From Streptomyces parvulus (GTDB lineage Bacteria > Actinomycetota > Actinomycetes > Streptomycetales > Streptomycetaceae), in assembly GCF_014648855.1 (NCBI RefSeq), contig NZ_BMRX01000027.1, positions 1 to 42,151 of the forward strand: DNA of 42,151 bases. The letters are read 5' to 3'. Of this stretch, positions 1-8,301 are shown piece after piece. The notes below the pieces were generated by a model. The model worked only from the letters and a program-made list of their open reading frames with translations. It was not told where the DNA came from and did not search any database. The position numbers and the translations under genes are program-made. Positions within the stretch are counted from its first letter, which is position 1, and the number at the start of each line of letters is the position of its first letter.

Positions 1-61
1 CGACCCCGACGGCAACGGATGGGCCCTCCAGGAGATCACCACCCGGCTCCCCGGACGGTAG
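1..61 (+). CDS. VOC (glyoxalase/bleomycin-resistance) family protein, C-terminal fragment
   Basis: Only the last 19 codons are present, in the frame starting at base 2 and ending at TAG 59-61. The visible peptide contains DPDGNGWALQE followed by TTRLPGR. This is the usual end of actinobacterial VOC-superfamily proteins, where the Glu in the LQE motif is a metal ligand. The substrate cannot be told from this fragment, and the gene begins outside the window. Confidence 0.7.
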   Translation, partial: DPDGNGWALQEITTRLPGR

Positions 62-64
62 AGA

Positions 65-128
65 GGCGTCCGAACGCCGGACCACAGCCGAACCGGGCGG
101 CCCGGCTCCTCCACGGGGGCCGGACGCC
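65..128. terminator. Possible terminator after the VOC gene
   Basis: GGCGTCCG at 65-72 is exactly complementary to CGGACGCC at 121-128, and GC-rich self-complementary sequence (CCGGGC/CCCGG) lies between them. It directly follows the VOC stop codon and precedes the next start at 150. There is no T-tract, as is common in Streptomyces. Confidence 0.35.
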
Positions 129-149
129 CCTACGTGAACAGGACCAGTG

Positions 150-1622
150 ATGGACGAATCCCCTCGCACCTACGACGTGGTGGTCGTCGGCGCGGGCCCG
201 GTCGGGGAGAACGTCGCCGACCGCACCCGCGCCGCCGGGCTCAGTACGGTGATCGTGGAGCGGGAACTGCTCGGAGGCGAATGCTCGTTCTGGGCGTGCG
301 AGCCCAGCAAGGCGCTGCTGAGACCGGTGGTGGCCCGCGCCGACGCGCGTCGCGTGCCCGGCCTGAGCCACGCCGTGCGAGCACCCCTGGACGTGGACGC
401 GGTCCTCGCGCACCGCGACAGGATGGCGGGCCACTGGCAGGACGCCGACCAGCTCGACTGGCTAGCCTCCGTAGATGTCGACCTGGTCCGCGGTCACGCC
501 AGGCTCACCGGGCCCCGGCAGGTGTCGGTCCGCACTCCTGACGGGCAGACCGTCCGTCTTGCCGCGCGGCACGCCGTGGCCGTGTGCACGGGGACCGGCA
601 CCGCGCTGCCCGGCATACCGGGAATCGAGTCCGTGCTCCCGTGGACCAACCGCGAGGCCACCGGAGCCGACCGGGTGCCCGGACGTCTCGCCGTGGTGGG
701 CGGCGGCGTGGTGGCCGTCGAACTGGCCACCGCATGGCAGGCACTGGGCGCCCGGGTGACCCTCCTGGTCCGAGGGGAGGGTCTGCTGCGGACGATGGAG
801 CCCTTCGCGGGCGAGCTGGTCGCGGCAGAGCTCCGCGAGGCCGGAGTGGACATCCGCACGGGAACCGAGGTCACATCGCTGACCCGCCCGGACGGCACCG
901 AAGGTGTCGTTCGGATCGCCCTGGCCGACGGTGGAGAACTCAGTGCGGACGAGATCCTGTTCGCCACAGGCCGGGCCCCGCGGACGGCCGACCTCGGTCT
1001 GGAGACGGTCGGTCTCACTCCGGGCACATGGCTCGCGGTGGACGACACCTACCGGGTGACCGATGTCCCCGGGGGCTGGCTCTACGCCGTCGGTGACGTC
1101 AATCGTCGGGCCCTGATGACCCACCAGGGCAAGTACCAGGCCAGGATCGCCGGTGCCGCCATCGGCGCCCGCGCCGGTGGCGAGCCGCTCGACCGCACCG
1201 AATGGGGTGCACATGCCGGGACCGCCGATCGATCCGCCGTGCCGCAGGTGGTCTTCACCACCCCCGAGGTCGCCTCGGTCGGCCTCACGACGCACGAGGC
1301 GCGTCGGACCGGTCGCAGGGTCGACGTGGTGGACTACGACCTCGCTCTCCTCGCAGGCGCTCAGCAGTACGCCACGGATTACCGGGGTCGGGCGCGCATG
1401 CTGGTCGACACCGAACGTGCCACCGTGGTCGGTGTCACCTTCGCCGGCCCCGGCGTGGCGGAGTTGCTCCATTCCGCGACGATCGCCGTCTCGGGCGAGG
1501 TTCCCCTGGACCGGCTGTGGCACGCCGTGCCCGCCTTCCCGACCATCGGTGAAGTGTGGCTGCGGCTACTGGAGTCCTACCGGGACGGTGGTGGCCGGCC
1601 GTGGGGCCCGCCCACCCGGTGA
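150..1622 (+). CDS. FAD-dependent pyridine nucleotide-disulfide oxidoreductase (class I)
   Basis: A 490-residue protein with the full class I flavoprotein disulfide reductase architecture. The FAD-binding GAGPVG lies at 14-19. The redox-active pair is Cys45/Cys50 in GGECSFWACEPSKAL, the same C-x4-C spacing as dihydrolipoamide dehydrogenase and mercuric reductase. The NAD(P)-binding GGG is near 184-186, and YAVGDVN near 310 is the second FAD contact. The C-terminal interface segment PAFPTIGEVW differs from the usual His-Pro-Thr...Glu motif of lipoamide dehydrogenases, so the substrate is probably a different disulfide or metal. There is no N-terminal metal-binding domain. GTG 147 and ATG 150 are adjacent, and I chose ATG. 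The gene is convergent with the next one. Confidence 0.85.
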   Translation: MDESPRTYDVVVVGAGPVGENVADRTRAAGLSTVIVERELLGGECSFWACEPSKALLRPVVARADARRVPGLSHAVRAPLDVDAVLAHRDRMAGHWQDADQLDWLASVDVDLVRGHARLTGPRQVSVRTPDGQTVRLAARHAVAVCTGTGTALPGIPGIESVLPWTNREATGADRVPGRLAVVGGGVVAVELATAWQALGARVTLLVRGEGLLRTMEPFAGELVAAELREAGVDIRTGTEVTSLTRPDGTEGVVRIALADGGELSADEILFATGRAPRTADLGLETVGLTPGTWLAVDDTYRVTDVPGGWLYAVGDVNRRALMTHQGKYQARIAGAAIGARAGGEPLDRTEWGAHAGTADRSAVPQVVFTTPEVASVGLTTHEARRTGRRVDVVDYDLALLAGAQQYATDYRGRARMLVDTERATVVGVTFAGPGVAELLHSATIAVSGEVPLDRLWHAVPAFPTIGEVWLRLLESYRDGGGRPWGPPTR

Positions 1623-1671
1623 CGGCGCCCGGGCCCCGCGCCGAACCCCGGACCGCCCCGGATGGACGCCG

Positions 1672-2529
1672 TCAGTGCCGGGCCGGCCCCGACGCCGATA
1701 CGCGCGGCAGCCGGTCGAGGAGCATGCCGAAGTGATCGTGGTAGGCCGCCAGCGCAGCGTCGGGTGCGAGGTCGGTGACCCACACCTTCGCGCCCTCCGT
1801 GATGATCAGCCGTTGTCCACTGAGGGTGACCCGGCCGGCGTCCGTGGGCAGCGAACACACGAGGTTCTGCGTGAAGTGGGCCTGCGGGGCATGGGTGTGC
1901 CACCAGCAGGCCGTCGCGAAGTCGGTCAGCGCGCGCGGACGTGACTCGACGCGGTACTGCAACTCGCCGTCACGGTAGACGTCCAGGTCCCCCTCCGGTG
2001 CGTCCGCGATCCGGTACACGCCGCCGGGACCCCGTTGTTCGCCTCGGTCCTCCAGATCCAACGGGAACTCGATCTGCCGCCCGAACCCCACGTCCACCAG
2101 CCAGGACCCGTCGGTATCGACGCGCAGGGCGAGGTGGTCGAAGGGCACGCCGAACCCGTCACTCACGAAGACCCGCGCCGACAGCAGGCTGACGCGATAG
2201 CCCAGCGCGGCCAGCAGCGCAGCGAAGGCGCCGTTCGACTCGTAGCAGATGCCTCCGCGGCGCCCCTTCGCGATCTTGTCCACCAGGGAACGCGCGTCCA
2301 GCTCGATCTGCTCCCCCGTATGGACGCCGACGTTCTCGAAGGGGACCGTGCGTACGTGCCTGAACTGCAAGTCCCGCAGATGGGCGATGTCCGCCCGACT
2401 GGGACGCGCGGCCCCCATGCGCGCGAGGTAGGCGGTGACGCGCGCTTCCTCGATATACAGGTCCGCCGCCACGTCCCCCTCCGCGAAGGCGGGTGCCGGG
2501 CTGATCGTCCCTGTCGGCCTTGCCGTCAT
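1672..2529 (-). CDS. Arylamine N-acetyltransferase
   Basis: A 285-residue cytosolic enzyme that transfers acetyl from acetyl-CoA to arylamines or hydrazines. The Cys-His-Asp triad is complete: Cys95 in RRGGICYESNG, His132 in FDHLALRV, Asp146 in LVDVGFG. FENVGVH near 64-70 is also typical of the family, and the length fits. An in-frame ORF extends upstream to 2817, but the start used here has AGGACG about 6 nt before it and gives a standard N-terminus. The upstream MFS exporter gene is on the same strand but 420 nt away, so co-transcription is uncertain. Detoxification is likely. A role in amide formation during secondary metabolism cannot be excluded. Confidence 0.9.
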   Translation of the reverse strand: MTARPTGTISPAPAFAEGDVAADLYIEEARVTAYLARMGAARPSRADIAHLRDLQFRHVRTVPFENVGVHTGEQIELDARSLVDKIAKGRRGGICYESNGAFAALLAALGYRVSLLSARVFVSDGFGVPFDHLALRVDTDGSWLVDVGFGRQIEFPLDLEDRGEQRGPGGVYRIADAPEGDLDVYRDGELQYRVESRPRALTDFATACWWHTHAPQAHFTQNLVCSLPTDAGRVTLSGQRLIITEGAKVWVTDLAPDAALAAYHDHFGMLLDRLPRVSASGPARH

Positions 2530-2949
2530 GCTGGTCGTCCTAACGTCCTCGGTCTGTCCGGCGGAGTCGTGTCGCGGGGCCCATGAGGTGTGTCCGTGCC
2601 GCCCGTGCGGTGGGACCGGACGGGCGGCCACCCTGGTACGCGGTTCGGGTCGCGCGGGTCCGTGGCCTTCACGTGGAAGGCCCGGCGCCATGCGACACCG
2701 GGCCCCTCCCCAAGCTCCCGCACCGGCGCGACGGACGGAGGGGAGCGGACAGGTTCCTGGTAGAGCCCGACTGAGCGCGGCTCCGGCCCGCCACCCCACC
2801 GACCACGGCGGCGGCATCCCCTGTCACTGGGACAACGGAGTCCGCCACCCGCGGGGTTCATCTTCCCGCCGCCTCTTCCGGCCGGCATCCCCGGCAACGG
2901 CGCTGACGTGTCGGCCGGCATGCCGCGGGCGCTCCCCCGCGCGGACCCC
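2530..2949. other. Intergenic region between acetyltransferase and MFS gene
   Basis: No convincing gene is visible. Open frames on both strands have low-complexity Arg/Pro/Gly compositions typical of antisense or non-coding GC-rich DNA. The region must hold the acetyltransferase promoter. It contains a short repeated element (2830-2870) with a second copy at 24982-25020. Confidence 0.5.
2830..2870 (-). repeat. Dispersed short repeat, copy A
   Basis: Reading the minus strand, this copy shares the blocks TGAACCCCG and CTCCGTTGTCC, at nearly the same spacing, with a sequence at 24982-25020. I align about 32 of 39 positions, with two small gaps. Both copies lie at or just after the 3' end of an MFS transporter gene on the same strand. 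The function is unknown. Confidence 0.5.
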
Positions 2950-4269
2950 TCAGGCCCCGGCCCTGAACGAGGAGCCGCGCCCGGCCGCCCGCGCTCCCGG
3001 TGCCGTGGGACGGGCCCCGGGCCGATCGGTGGCCGTGTCCGGCAACGTGTGCGGGAATCCGACGCGCAGCAGGAACGCGGCGAGGGCCGCCGCCAGGACC
3101 ACGGCAGCCGCCAGGAGCAGGGCCCGGTGGTAACCGTGGTGCAGGAGAGGAGTGGCGACCAGCGGGCCGAGGATCTGGCCCACCGAGTACCCCGCTGTCA
3201 GCAGGCCCACGGCGCGTGGGAAGCGCAGGTGGGCGCCGGTCCCCAGGGCCAGTGTGCTGACCCCGATGAAGGTCGCGCCGAACAGCACGGCCGAGATCAA
3301 CGCGGCCGCCACTCCCCCGGCCAGTGCGGGCAGGGCGATGCCGACCGCCTGCACTACCAGGGCTGCCAACAGGAGGTCCGGCCGCGACCAGCGGCGTCCC
3401 AGACCGGCCCAGAGCGCGGAGGACGGAATGGCCGCGAGGCCCACCAGCACCCACGCGCCACTGCCGATCGAGCCGGGGAGCGTCTGGTTGATGGCCGCGA
3501 CCAGGAAGGTACCGGCGATGATGTAGCCGATGCCTTCCAGCGTGTAGGAGACGAACAGGGCATTGAACCAGCGATGCGTCCGCGGTCCGCTCGACCGGCG
3601 TTCCGGGGCCGGCGCCGTGGGGCCCGGCCCGACGGCCGCCTCCGGACGCAGGCTCCAGGCGACCAGTGTGAGCAACAGTGCCAGAGCAGCGGAGGCCCAC
3701 CAGGCGCTCCGCCAGGTGCCGGCCGTACGCAGCACCAGGACGAGCAGACCCGAGAGCGCGATGCCGGTCCCGACTCCGCCGAAGGCCCAGCCGGGCAGGT
3801 GGGCCGGGTGCTCGCGCAGGTGGCTGAGCAGGGAACTGGCTGCGATCACGAAGATCATCGCGCTGACGGCGCCCGCCCCCAGACGCAGGAGCAGCCAGAC
3901 GACTGCGCTCCGCGTCAGTGCCATTCCGGCCAAGGACGCCACCAGTGCGAGCAGCGAACCGCGGAGCACGGCCGAGGAGCGCACCAGCCGGGGCGCGACG
4001 GTGCCGGCCAGGGCACCGGCCAGGTAACCCACGTAGTTGGCGGTCGCGAGGTTGGCTCCGGCACCGGCTGACAGTCCGGCCTGCGCGTGCATCAACGGAA
4101 GGATCGGGGTGTAGACGAATCGCCCGACACCCATCCCCGCCGCGAGCGCGGCGGATGCCTGGAGGACATGCTTCCACGGGGAGAACGGAAGGCTCCCCGG
4201 ATCCCGACCCACCGACCGCGGGCACGGGGTGACCGGATCACCGTCTGCGCCGTCGGTATCCGTTCCCAT
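2950..4269 (-). CDS. MFS transporter, YbfB/YjiJ-like
   Basis: An integral membrane protein of about 439 residues, made almost entirely of hydrophobic helices (about 12), with GVGRFVYTPILPLM in helix 1. That signature is typical of the YbfB/YjiJ branch of the major facilitator superfamily. The cytoplasmic N-terminus is acidic and short. I place the start at ATG 4269 because AGG lies about 6 nt upstream; in-frame ATG codons at 4287 and 4311 are alternatives. It is divergent from the TetR gene at 4414, and a TetR-type palindrome lies between them. The simplest model is an exporter repressed by that TetR protein. The substrate is unknown. Confidence 0.8.
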   Translation of the reverse strand: MGTDTDGADGDPVTPCPRSVGRDPGSLPFSPWKHVLQASAALAAGMGVGRFVYTPILPLMHAQAGLSAGAGANLATANYVGYLAGALAGTVAPRLVRSSAVLRGSLLALVASLAGMALTRSAVVWLLLRLGAGAVSAMIFVIAASSLLSHLREHPAHLPGWAFGGVGTGIALSGLLVLVLRTAGTWRSAWWASAALALLLTLVAWSLRPEAAVGPGPTAPAPERRSSGPRTHRWFNALFVSYTLEGIGYIIAGTFLVAAINQTLPGSIGSGAWVLVGLAAIPSSALWAGLGRRWSRPDLLLAALVVQAVGIALPALAGGVAAALISAVLFGATFIGVSTLALGTGAHLRFPRAVGLLTAGYSVGQILGPLVATPLLHHGYHRALLLAAAVVLAAALAAFLLRVGFPHTLPDTATDRPGARPTAPGARAAGRGSSFRAGA

Positions 4270-4387
4270 GCTCCGCCTGCTTCCCATGCCGACAGGCTGC
4301 GCCCCCGGCACGGGGGAATCCAGGACCGCCTTCCTCTCTGCTGGGAGTCCTGACCTCCCAGGCCTGGTCTTTGCCGCTTCCCGCCAG

Positions 4388-4405
4388 TAGACGGTCGGTC
4401 GTATA
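4388..4405. promoter_or_regulatory. Candidate TetR operator
   Basis: The 18-bp imperfect palindrome has arms TAGACGG and CGTATA, with 12 of 18 positions symmetric. It sits between the divergent MFS and TetR genes and just upstream of the TetR gene's -10 element. Its minus-strand reading matches 15 of 18 bases of a site at 14045-14062 before the FrnE-type gene. Confidence 0.55.
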
Positions 4406-4407
4406 CT
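4402..4407 (+). promoter_or_regulatory. -10 element of a probable leaderless promoter
   Basis: TATACT ends 6 nt before the ATG at 4414, which would place the transcription start at or next to the A of the start codon. No Shine-Dalgarno sequence is present before this ATG. The best -35 candidate, TTCCCG at 4378-4383, is weak. The -10 overlaps the edge of the candidate operator, which fits autorepression. Confidence 0.45.
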
Positions 4408-4413
4408 CCCGGT

Positions 4414-5067
4414 ATGGGACGAACAAGCGATGCGAGGAGCAGGATTCTCGTCGCGGCACGGTCACTGCTCGGACAGCGCGGCTACTCGGGCTTGGGCGTC
4501 GCCGAGATCTGCAGGGCGGCGGGGGTGCCGAAGGGGAGTTTCTACTATTTCTTCGAGTCCAAGGAGGCCCTGGCGCTGGCCGTGATCGACGCACAGTGGA
4601 CCGCGGAACGCCACGACTGGGAGCGCATCCTGGGCACCGACGCCGAGCCGTTGCAACGGCTGCGGCAGCTGCTCGAGGCCACGGAGGCCCGGCAGCGGGC
4701 AGGTCAGGGCAGCTATGGAGCGGTTCTGGGCTGCATGTTCGGGAACCTGTCCCTGGAGATGAGCAACCAGGCCGACGCGATACGCCTGCGCCTCCAGGAG
4801 ATCTTCGAGGCCGAGGTGGACCTGGTGGAGGCGGTCGTCTCGGAAGCGCACCGACGGGGCGAGGTGACCCTGGTCAGCACCCGGGACGCGGCCCGTTCCG
4901 TGGTCGCGCAGCTCGAGGGGCAAGTCCTCTTCGCCAAGCTGTACAACAACCCCTCGCAGCTCGGCGCGGTCTGGCTGAGCTGCCTGGCTCTCCTGGGCGT
5001 GCACGCCGGGCGGCATGGCGACCGTCTGCCGCATGTGCAGGACGTCGCCGACGAAGAGGCCGTATAG
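4414..5067 (+). CDS. TetR/AcrR family transcriptional regulator
   Basis: A 217-residue protein. The N-terminal helix-turn-helix lies at about residues 5-50, with VAEICRAAGVPKGSFYYFFESKEAL as the characteristic recognition segment (broken here by normal TetR spacing). A helical ligand-binding and dimerisation domain follows. The family binds palindromes as dimers and releases them on ligand binding. It is divergent from the MFS transporter at 2950-4269, its likely target, and has a candidate operator in the shared promoter. The start codon has no ribosome binding site, and the mRNA may be leaderless. The convergent gap to the amidase gene (5068-5196) shows no strong hairpin. Confidence 0.88.
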   Translation: MGRTSDARSRILVAARSLLGQRGYSGLGVAEICRAAGVPKGSFYYFFESKEALALAVIDAQWTAERHDWERILGTDAEPLQRLRQLLEATEARQRAGQGSYGAVLGCMFGNLSLEMSNQADAIRLRLQEIFEAEVDLVEAVVSEAHRRGEVTLVSTRDAARSVVAQLEGQVLFAKLYNNPSQLGAVWLSCLALLGVHAGRHGDRLPHVQDVADEEAV

Positions 5068-5196
5068 CAGGCCGATGTCGCCGGCGCGTGTGCAGATGAC
5101 CCGAACGGATCGGACCAAGGCCCCCTGAACGGTCAAGGACCCGCTCACCGGCAGACGCCGGGAACGGGCCCCAGGACGAGCTGAGAAAAGGGGGCG

Positions 5197-7128
5197 TCAG
5201 TGGCCGCCGTTCTCCCAGTGCTGGGTCACGGGGGTGGCCGTGACGTCGTTCGCGTACACCAATGCCACCCGGTGGTTGTACTGGATCGTGTACATCTTCC
5301 TGCCGCCGAGCACGACCGTCTTGCTGCTCTTGAAGTAGTCGTCGGTGACGGCCGCCTGCTGGGTGGCGACGTACGCCTGGCCGGCGGGGACGGAGTACAT
5401 GCTGAGCGGGGCCTGCTTGGACGGGCTCAGGCCGGCCGGGTACTCGGAGACGTCCGGGTAGCTCTGCCCGTAGACCGCGACGGGGGCGGTGGCGACAGGG
5501 CGGATGATCTTCACGCCGAAGGAGCGCTTGGCGTTCTTCCCGTCGGGGTTGTGGAACCACACCTTCGCACCGCTGTACCAGATCGCCGTCCAGTCGCCCT
5601 GGACCTCCGCCACCACGAACTGCTGGCCCGCCTGGGCCGTGCTGCCCCAGTCGTTGATGCGGTCGGTGCCGGGGCCGGTGCCGTGGATCGCTTGGTCACC
5701 GAAGAGCGGTGCCGTCCCGCTCGGCGCCGTGCGCAGGTAGACGAAGTTCGACGCCTGCTGCTTGTCCGCGCAGGCGGTCGTGGCGCCGGTCGGGTCGTCG
5801 GAGGGACACACGTGCACGCTCTGCACGTTGTCGGCGAACCCGGGATCGATGGTCACCACAGAGCCCACGGCTGGGACCCCGTGCAGTCCACTGATCGGGC
5901 GGCCGAGCAGCTCCATGAAGTGGCCCCAATCCCAGCCGTTGCCCGGGTCCCAATGCATGCCCGAGACGTAGGAGTCGGCGGGGCCCGCGACGTTGTCGTG
6001 GCCCACGATGTGCAGACGGTCCAGCGGTATGCCGAACCTTTCCGAGAGGTACTTCACGAGGTCGGCCGTGGCCTCGTACTGCGCCTCGGTGTACCACTTG
6101 GCACCCTCCACGGCGTAGCCCTCGTGCTCGATGCCGATGGAGTGCAGGTTCGTAGAGTAGTTGCCGGCGTGGAAGGCGATGTCCTTGGTCGGCACCATCT
6201 GGGTCACCGCGCCGTCGGACGACCGCATCACGTAGTGGGTCGCCGCGGGGTTGGTGGGCTGGGCCAGGCCGCTGACACCCGCGTCGTAGGTGGTCTCCAG
6301 GTCGTGGATGACGATGGTGTCGATCCGGATGCCGTCGGCGGGCCGGTCGGCCACCTGGACGCCCGCCGGTGAACCGGGGACGAAGGTGCACCGCACCGTC
6401 GAGGGGCACTCCGTCGAGGCCGCTTTCGAAGCCTTGAGGTTCAGTCGGTCCACCTGCGAGGTCACCGGACGGACGGAGGGCGCTGCCTCCATCCGGATGC
6501 GCTGGCCGTCCTGGGTCACACCGGCGGCACCCCTGCCGATGGTCCTGAAGACCCGGTCGGCGAAGGCCGTCGCGCCGTCCTCATGGGCCGACTGGCTGTA
6601 GCGGGCCACGGCCCCGTACCACTGGGACACGTCCTCGGACGTGCCGCCGGCCACCTGCTTCTGGTAGGAGGCCAGAAGAGCGGCACCGCCCCGGATGTTC
6701 GCCGCCGGGTCCTCACGGAGCTCCTTCTCGGACACACCGGTCAGCTCGGACGCGGCCCGCAGGGTGTGCAGTGCGGGATTCGCCGCCAGGGACGCGAGGT
6801 CGGCGCGACCGGCGGCACCGGCGGCGCCGCCGGCCATCATCTCCGGCGTGACGTCGGTGAGGTGCATGGGTCCGAAGCCACCGTCCGCGCTCGGCAGCGC
6901 GCCGTGCGCACCCCACCCGGACTCCTGGTACGCCACGCCCAGCAGGACGTTCACGGGAATGTCGTACTCCGCGGCGGCGGCCGCGAAGTCACGTTGCCGC
7001 GCGGCATCGGCGGCGCCGGCCCCGCTGTCGGCGAGGGCGGTGAACTGCACCGTGGCCAGACCTCCCGCGGTCAGCGCGCCCACCACCATCGCGATGGGCA
7101 GCCGCAGGCGCTTCCTTCTCTTGTGCAA
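5197..7128 (-). CDS. Secreted peptidoglycan hydrolase: lysozyme-like domain plus N-acetylmuramoyl-L-alanine amidase
   Basis: A 643-residue exported protein. The start is inferred as TTG 7128: AAGGA lies 8 nt upstream and the product then begins MHKRRKRLRL, a proper signal peptide n-region, with cleavage near ALADS (residues 31-35). Residues about 45-200 resemble a transglycosylase/lysozyme fold (AYQESGW, candidate Glu69, then GGFGPMHL). Residues about 265-400 are an Amidase_2/PGRP zinc domain: His275 in IVIHD, Glu334 in GIEHEG, His377 in VGHDN, Asp394 in HWDPG. The C-terminal 240 residues look SH3-like and may bind cell wall. It probably acts in wall remodelling. A roughly 215-nt leader may precede it. 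Confidence 0.85.
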   Translation of the reverse strand: MHKRRKRLRLPIAMVVGALTAGGLATVQFTALADSGAGAADAARQRDFAAAAAEYDIPVNVLLGVAYQESGWGAHGALPSADGGFGPMHLTDVTPEMMAGGAAGAAGRADLASLAANPALHTLRAASELTGVSEKELREDPAANIRGGAALLASYQKQVAGGTSEDVSQWYGAVARYSQSAHEDGATAFADRVFRTIGRGAAGVTQDGQRIRMEAAPSVRPVTSQVDRLNLKASKAASTECPSTVRCTFVPGSPAGVQVADRPADGIRIDTIVIHDLETTYDAGVSGLAQPTNPAATHYVMRSSDGAVTQMVPTKDIAFHAGNYSTNLHSIGIEHEGYAVEGAKWYTEAQYEATADLVKYLSERFGIPLDRLHIVGHDNVAGPADSYVSGMHWDPGNGWDWGHFMELLGRPISGLHGVPAVGSVVTIDPGFADNVQSVHVCPSDDPTGATTACADKQQASNFVYLRTAPSGTAPLFGDQAIHGTGPGTDRINDWGSTAQAGQQFVVAEVQGDWTAIWYSGAKVWFHNPDGKNAKRSFGVKIIRPVATAPVAVYGQSYPDVSEYPAGLSPSKQAPLSMYSVPAGQAYVATQQAAVTDDYFKSSKTVVLGGRKMYTIQYNHRVALVYANDVTATPVTQHWENGGH

Positions 7129-7488
7129 GATGCTGGTCCTTATACGAACGAACGTGTGGGGTGGACGACCGCCGCGCCCCGCGAGGTGATCGCCGGGGCG
7201 ACGACGGGGCCATGCGGCCTGTCGGGGGGAAGGGTCGCCCGGGACCGCGCGAGAGGACGACGGCGCGAGCCGCCGGGTAAGTCGACTGCGGTGCGCTCTG
7301 CGCCGATGGCGGGAGTGGCGCACCCGAAGTCGGCTCTCCGGTCGCACACGTACCCTACGCGAGACCCAGGAAGGGGAACACGCTGGGGCGCGCTCTCCGC
7401 CACATCTCCACATAACACGTGTGACTGCGTCCGTCCGCTGATTCTCGCGCTCCGGCTATGCAGTGACCGAGGACCCGAACGCGGGGGA
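7129..7488 (-). promoter_or_regulatory. Upstream region and probable long 5' leader of the amidase gene
   Basis: No gene is visible here. On the minus strand, TAGGGT at 7357-7352 is a plausible -10 box. A start near 7345 would give a leader of about 215 nt. The leader is GC-rich and contains several potential stems, then GTTCGTTCGTATAAGGA just before the TTG start. I could not match it to a known riboswitch. An exact 8-bp palindrome, ACACGTGT, lies further upstream at 7415-7422. Confidence 0.4.
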
Positions 7489-7977
7489 CTAACCGAGAAG
7501 GGCGGTGAACTCCGCGTCGGCCCAACGCTCGGTGATCTGCCCCCCGCGGACCCGGTCGACGGTGGTGGTCGTCATCGACACGTACCGCCCGCTTACCGGG
7601 GCTCCCGGAGCGGCCCCGACCAGGTACCCACCCAGGTTCCAACGAGTGGCGACCTTGTCGCCCTCCGCCACCTGGTCGAGCACCGTGAGGATGGGATCGT
7701 CGAAGTGCGCGACGACCTCCATCTCGTAGGCGAGGCGGGACGCTCGGTCAAACCCGGGTACGTGCATGACCGCGTCGTAGTGGACGTAGTGCAGCCACGC
7801 CGCTTCGAGGTCCGGGTAGTTGTAGCTCTCATAGAATCCGCGCACGATCCGCTTCGCACATGAGACTCCCCGGGTCCCAGCCGGGCGGGCGGCCGGCGAA
7901 GCGGCACGGAGGCCGAGGGCGGCAGCGCCCAGGAGGAATCCGCCCACGGCGGCGGAGCGACTGACAGACACGTTCAC
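7489..7977 (-). CDS. SnoaL-like (NTF2-fold) protein with N-terminal export or membrane segment
   Basis: A 162-residue protein. Residues about 8-30 (AAVGGFLLGAAALGL) form a hydrophobic segment after a short polar start, which suggests export or anchoring. The rest is an NTF2-like SnoaL domain (FYESYNYPDLEAAW, HVPGFDR, WNLGGYLVG, ITERWADAEF). I chose GTG 7977 because AGGAG lies 5 nt upstream; the longer reading to 8001 has no ribosome binding site. SnoaL-like proteins include polyketide cyclases, but also many of unknown role, and no polyketide genes are nearby. A TACTTG-N6-CAA element sits about 40 nt upstream, so it may be co-regulated with the FMN reductase and SDR genes. Confidence 0.7.
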   Translation of the reverse strand: MNVSVSRSAAVGGFLLGAAALGLRAASPAARPAGTRGVSCAKRIVRGFYESYNYPDLEAAWLHYVHYDAVMHVPGFDRASRLAYEMEVVAHFDDPILTVLDQVAEGDKVATRWNLGGYLVGAAPGAPVSGRYVSMTTTTVDRVRGGQITERWADAEFTALLG

Positions 7978-8301
7978 CCAGACTCCTGTTCCGCGGTTCA
8001 CACGGTCTATTTTATTGCGTGGTCAAGTATTGCATGCCATTACCCGGGCACGACGGGCAACAGGGGGCCGACACGGGGGCCGCCTCGGGGCTCGGCCGAT
8101 GCGTTACCGCGACACGATGTGGCTGCACGGTGCCCGGGTGACGAACCGCGCGGACCTCGGGTACGCGCAGCTGGGTCGGCCACGCGACCGAGTCGACAAC
8201 AACGTGGTGCAGACCCTCGGCCGCGCCCTCGGCCCGCGCTGACCGGAGCGTGTCGGTGGGGCGGAGCCCGTCGCGGCCCGGCGGCTCCGCCCCGACGCTC
8301 G
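7978..8301. other. Intergenic region with promoter element and a possible gene remnant
   Basis: The AT-rich part (8005-8040) carries the TACTTG-N6-CAA element for the SnoaL-like gene. On the plus strand, 8099-8242 reads as a coding-like peptide (LHGARVTNRADLGYAQL ... NNVVQTLGRAL, stop at 8240) without a credible start. It could be a truncated gene end, but I do not recognise it. Confidence 0.35.
8015..8029 (-). promoter_or_regulatory. TACTTG-N6-CAA element, site 1
   Basis: On the minus strand the sequence is TACTTGACCACGCAA, ending about 38 nt before the GTG start of the SnoaL-like gene at 7977. It is one of five matches to this pattern in the window, all between or ahead of genes. A complete palindrome would be TACTTG-N6-CAAGTA, so each site looks like one full and one partial half-site. 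Confidence 0.55.

Noticed and set aside
7129..7345. Possible cyclic-di-AMP (ydaO-type) riboswitch in the amidase leader
   Set aside because: I could not align the conserved blocks of that riboswitch by eye, so only a generic structured leader is reported.
8099..8242. Possible small plus-strand gene with a coding-like C-terminus
   Set aside because: It has no start codon with a ribosome binding site and no recognisable family. It is mentioned only within the intergenic entry.
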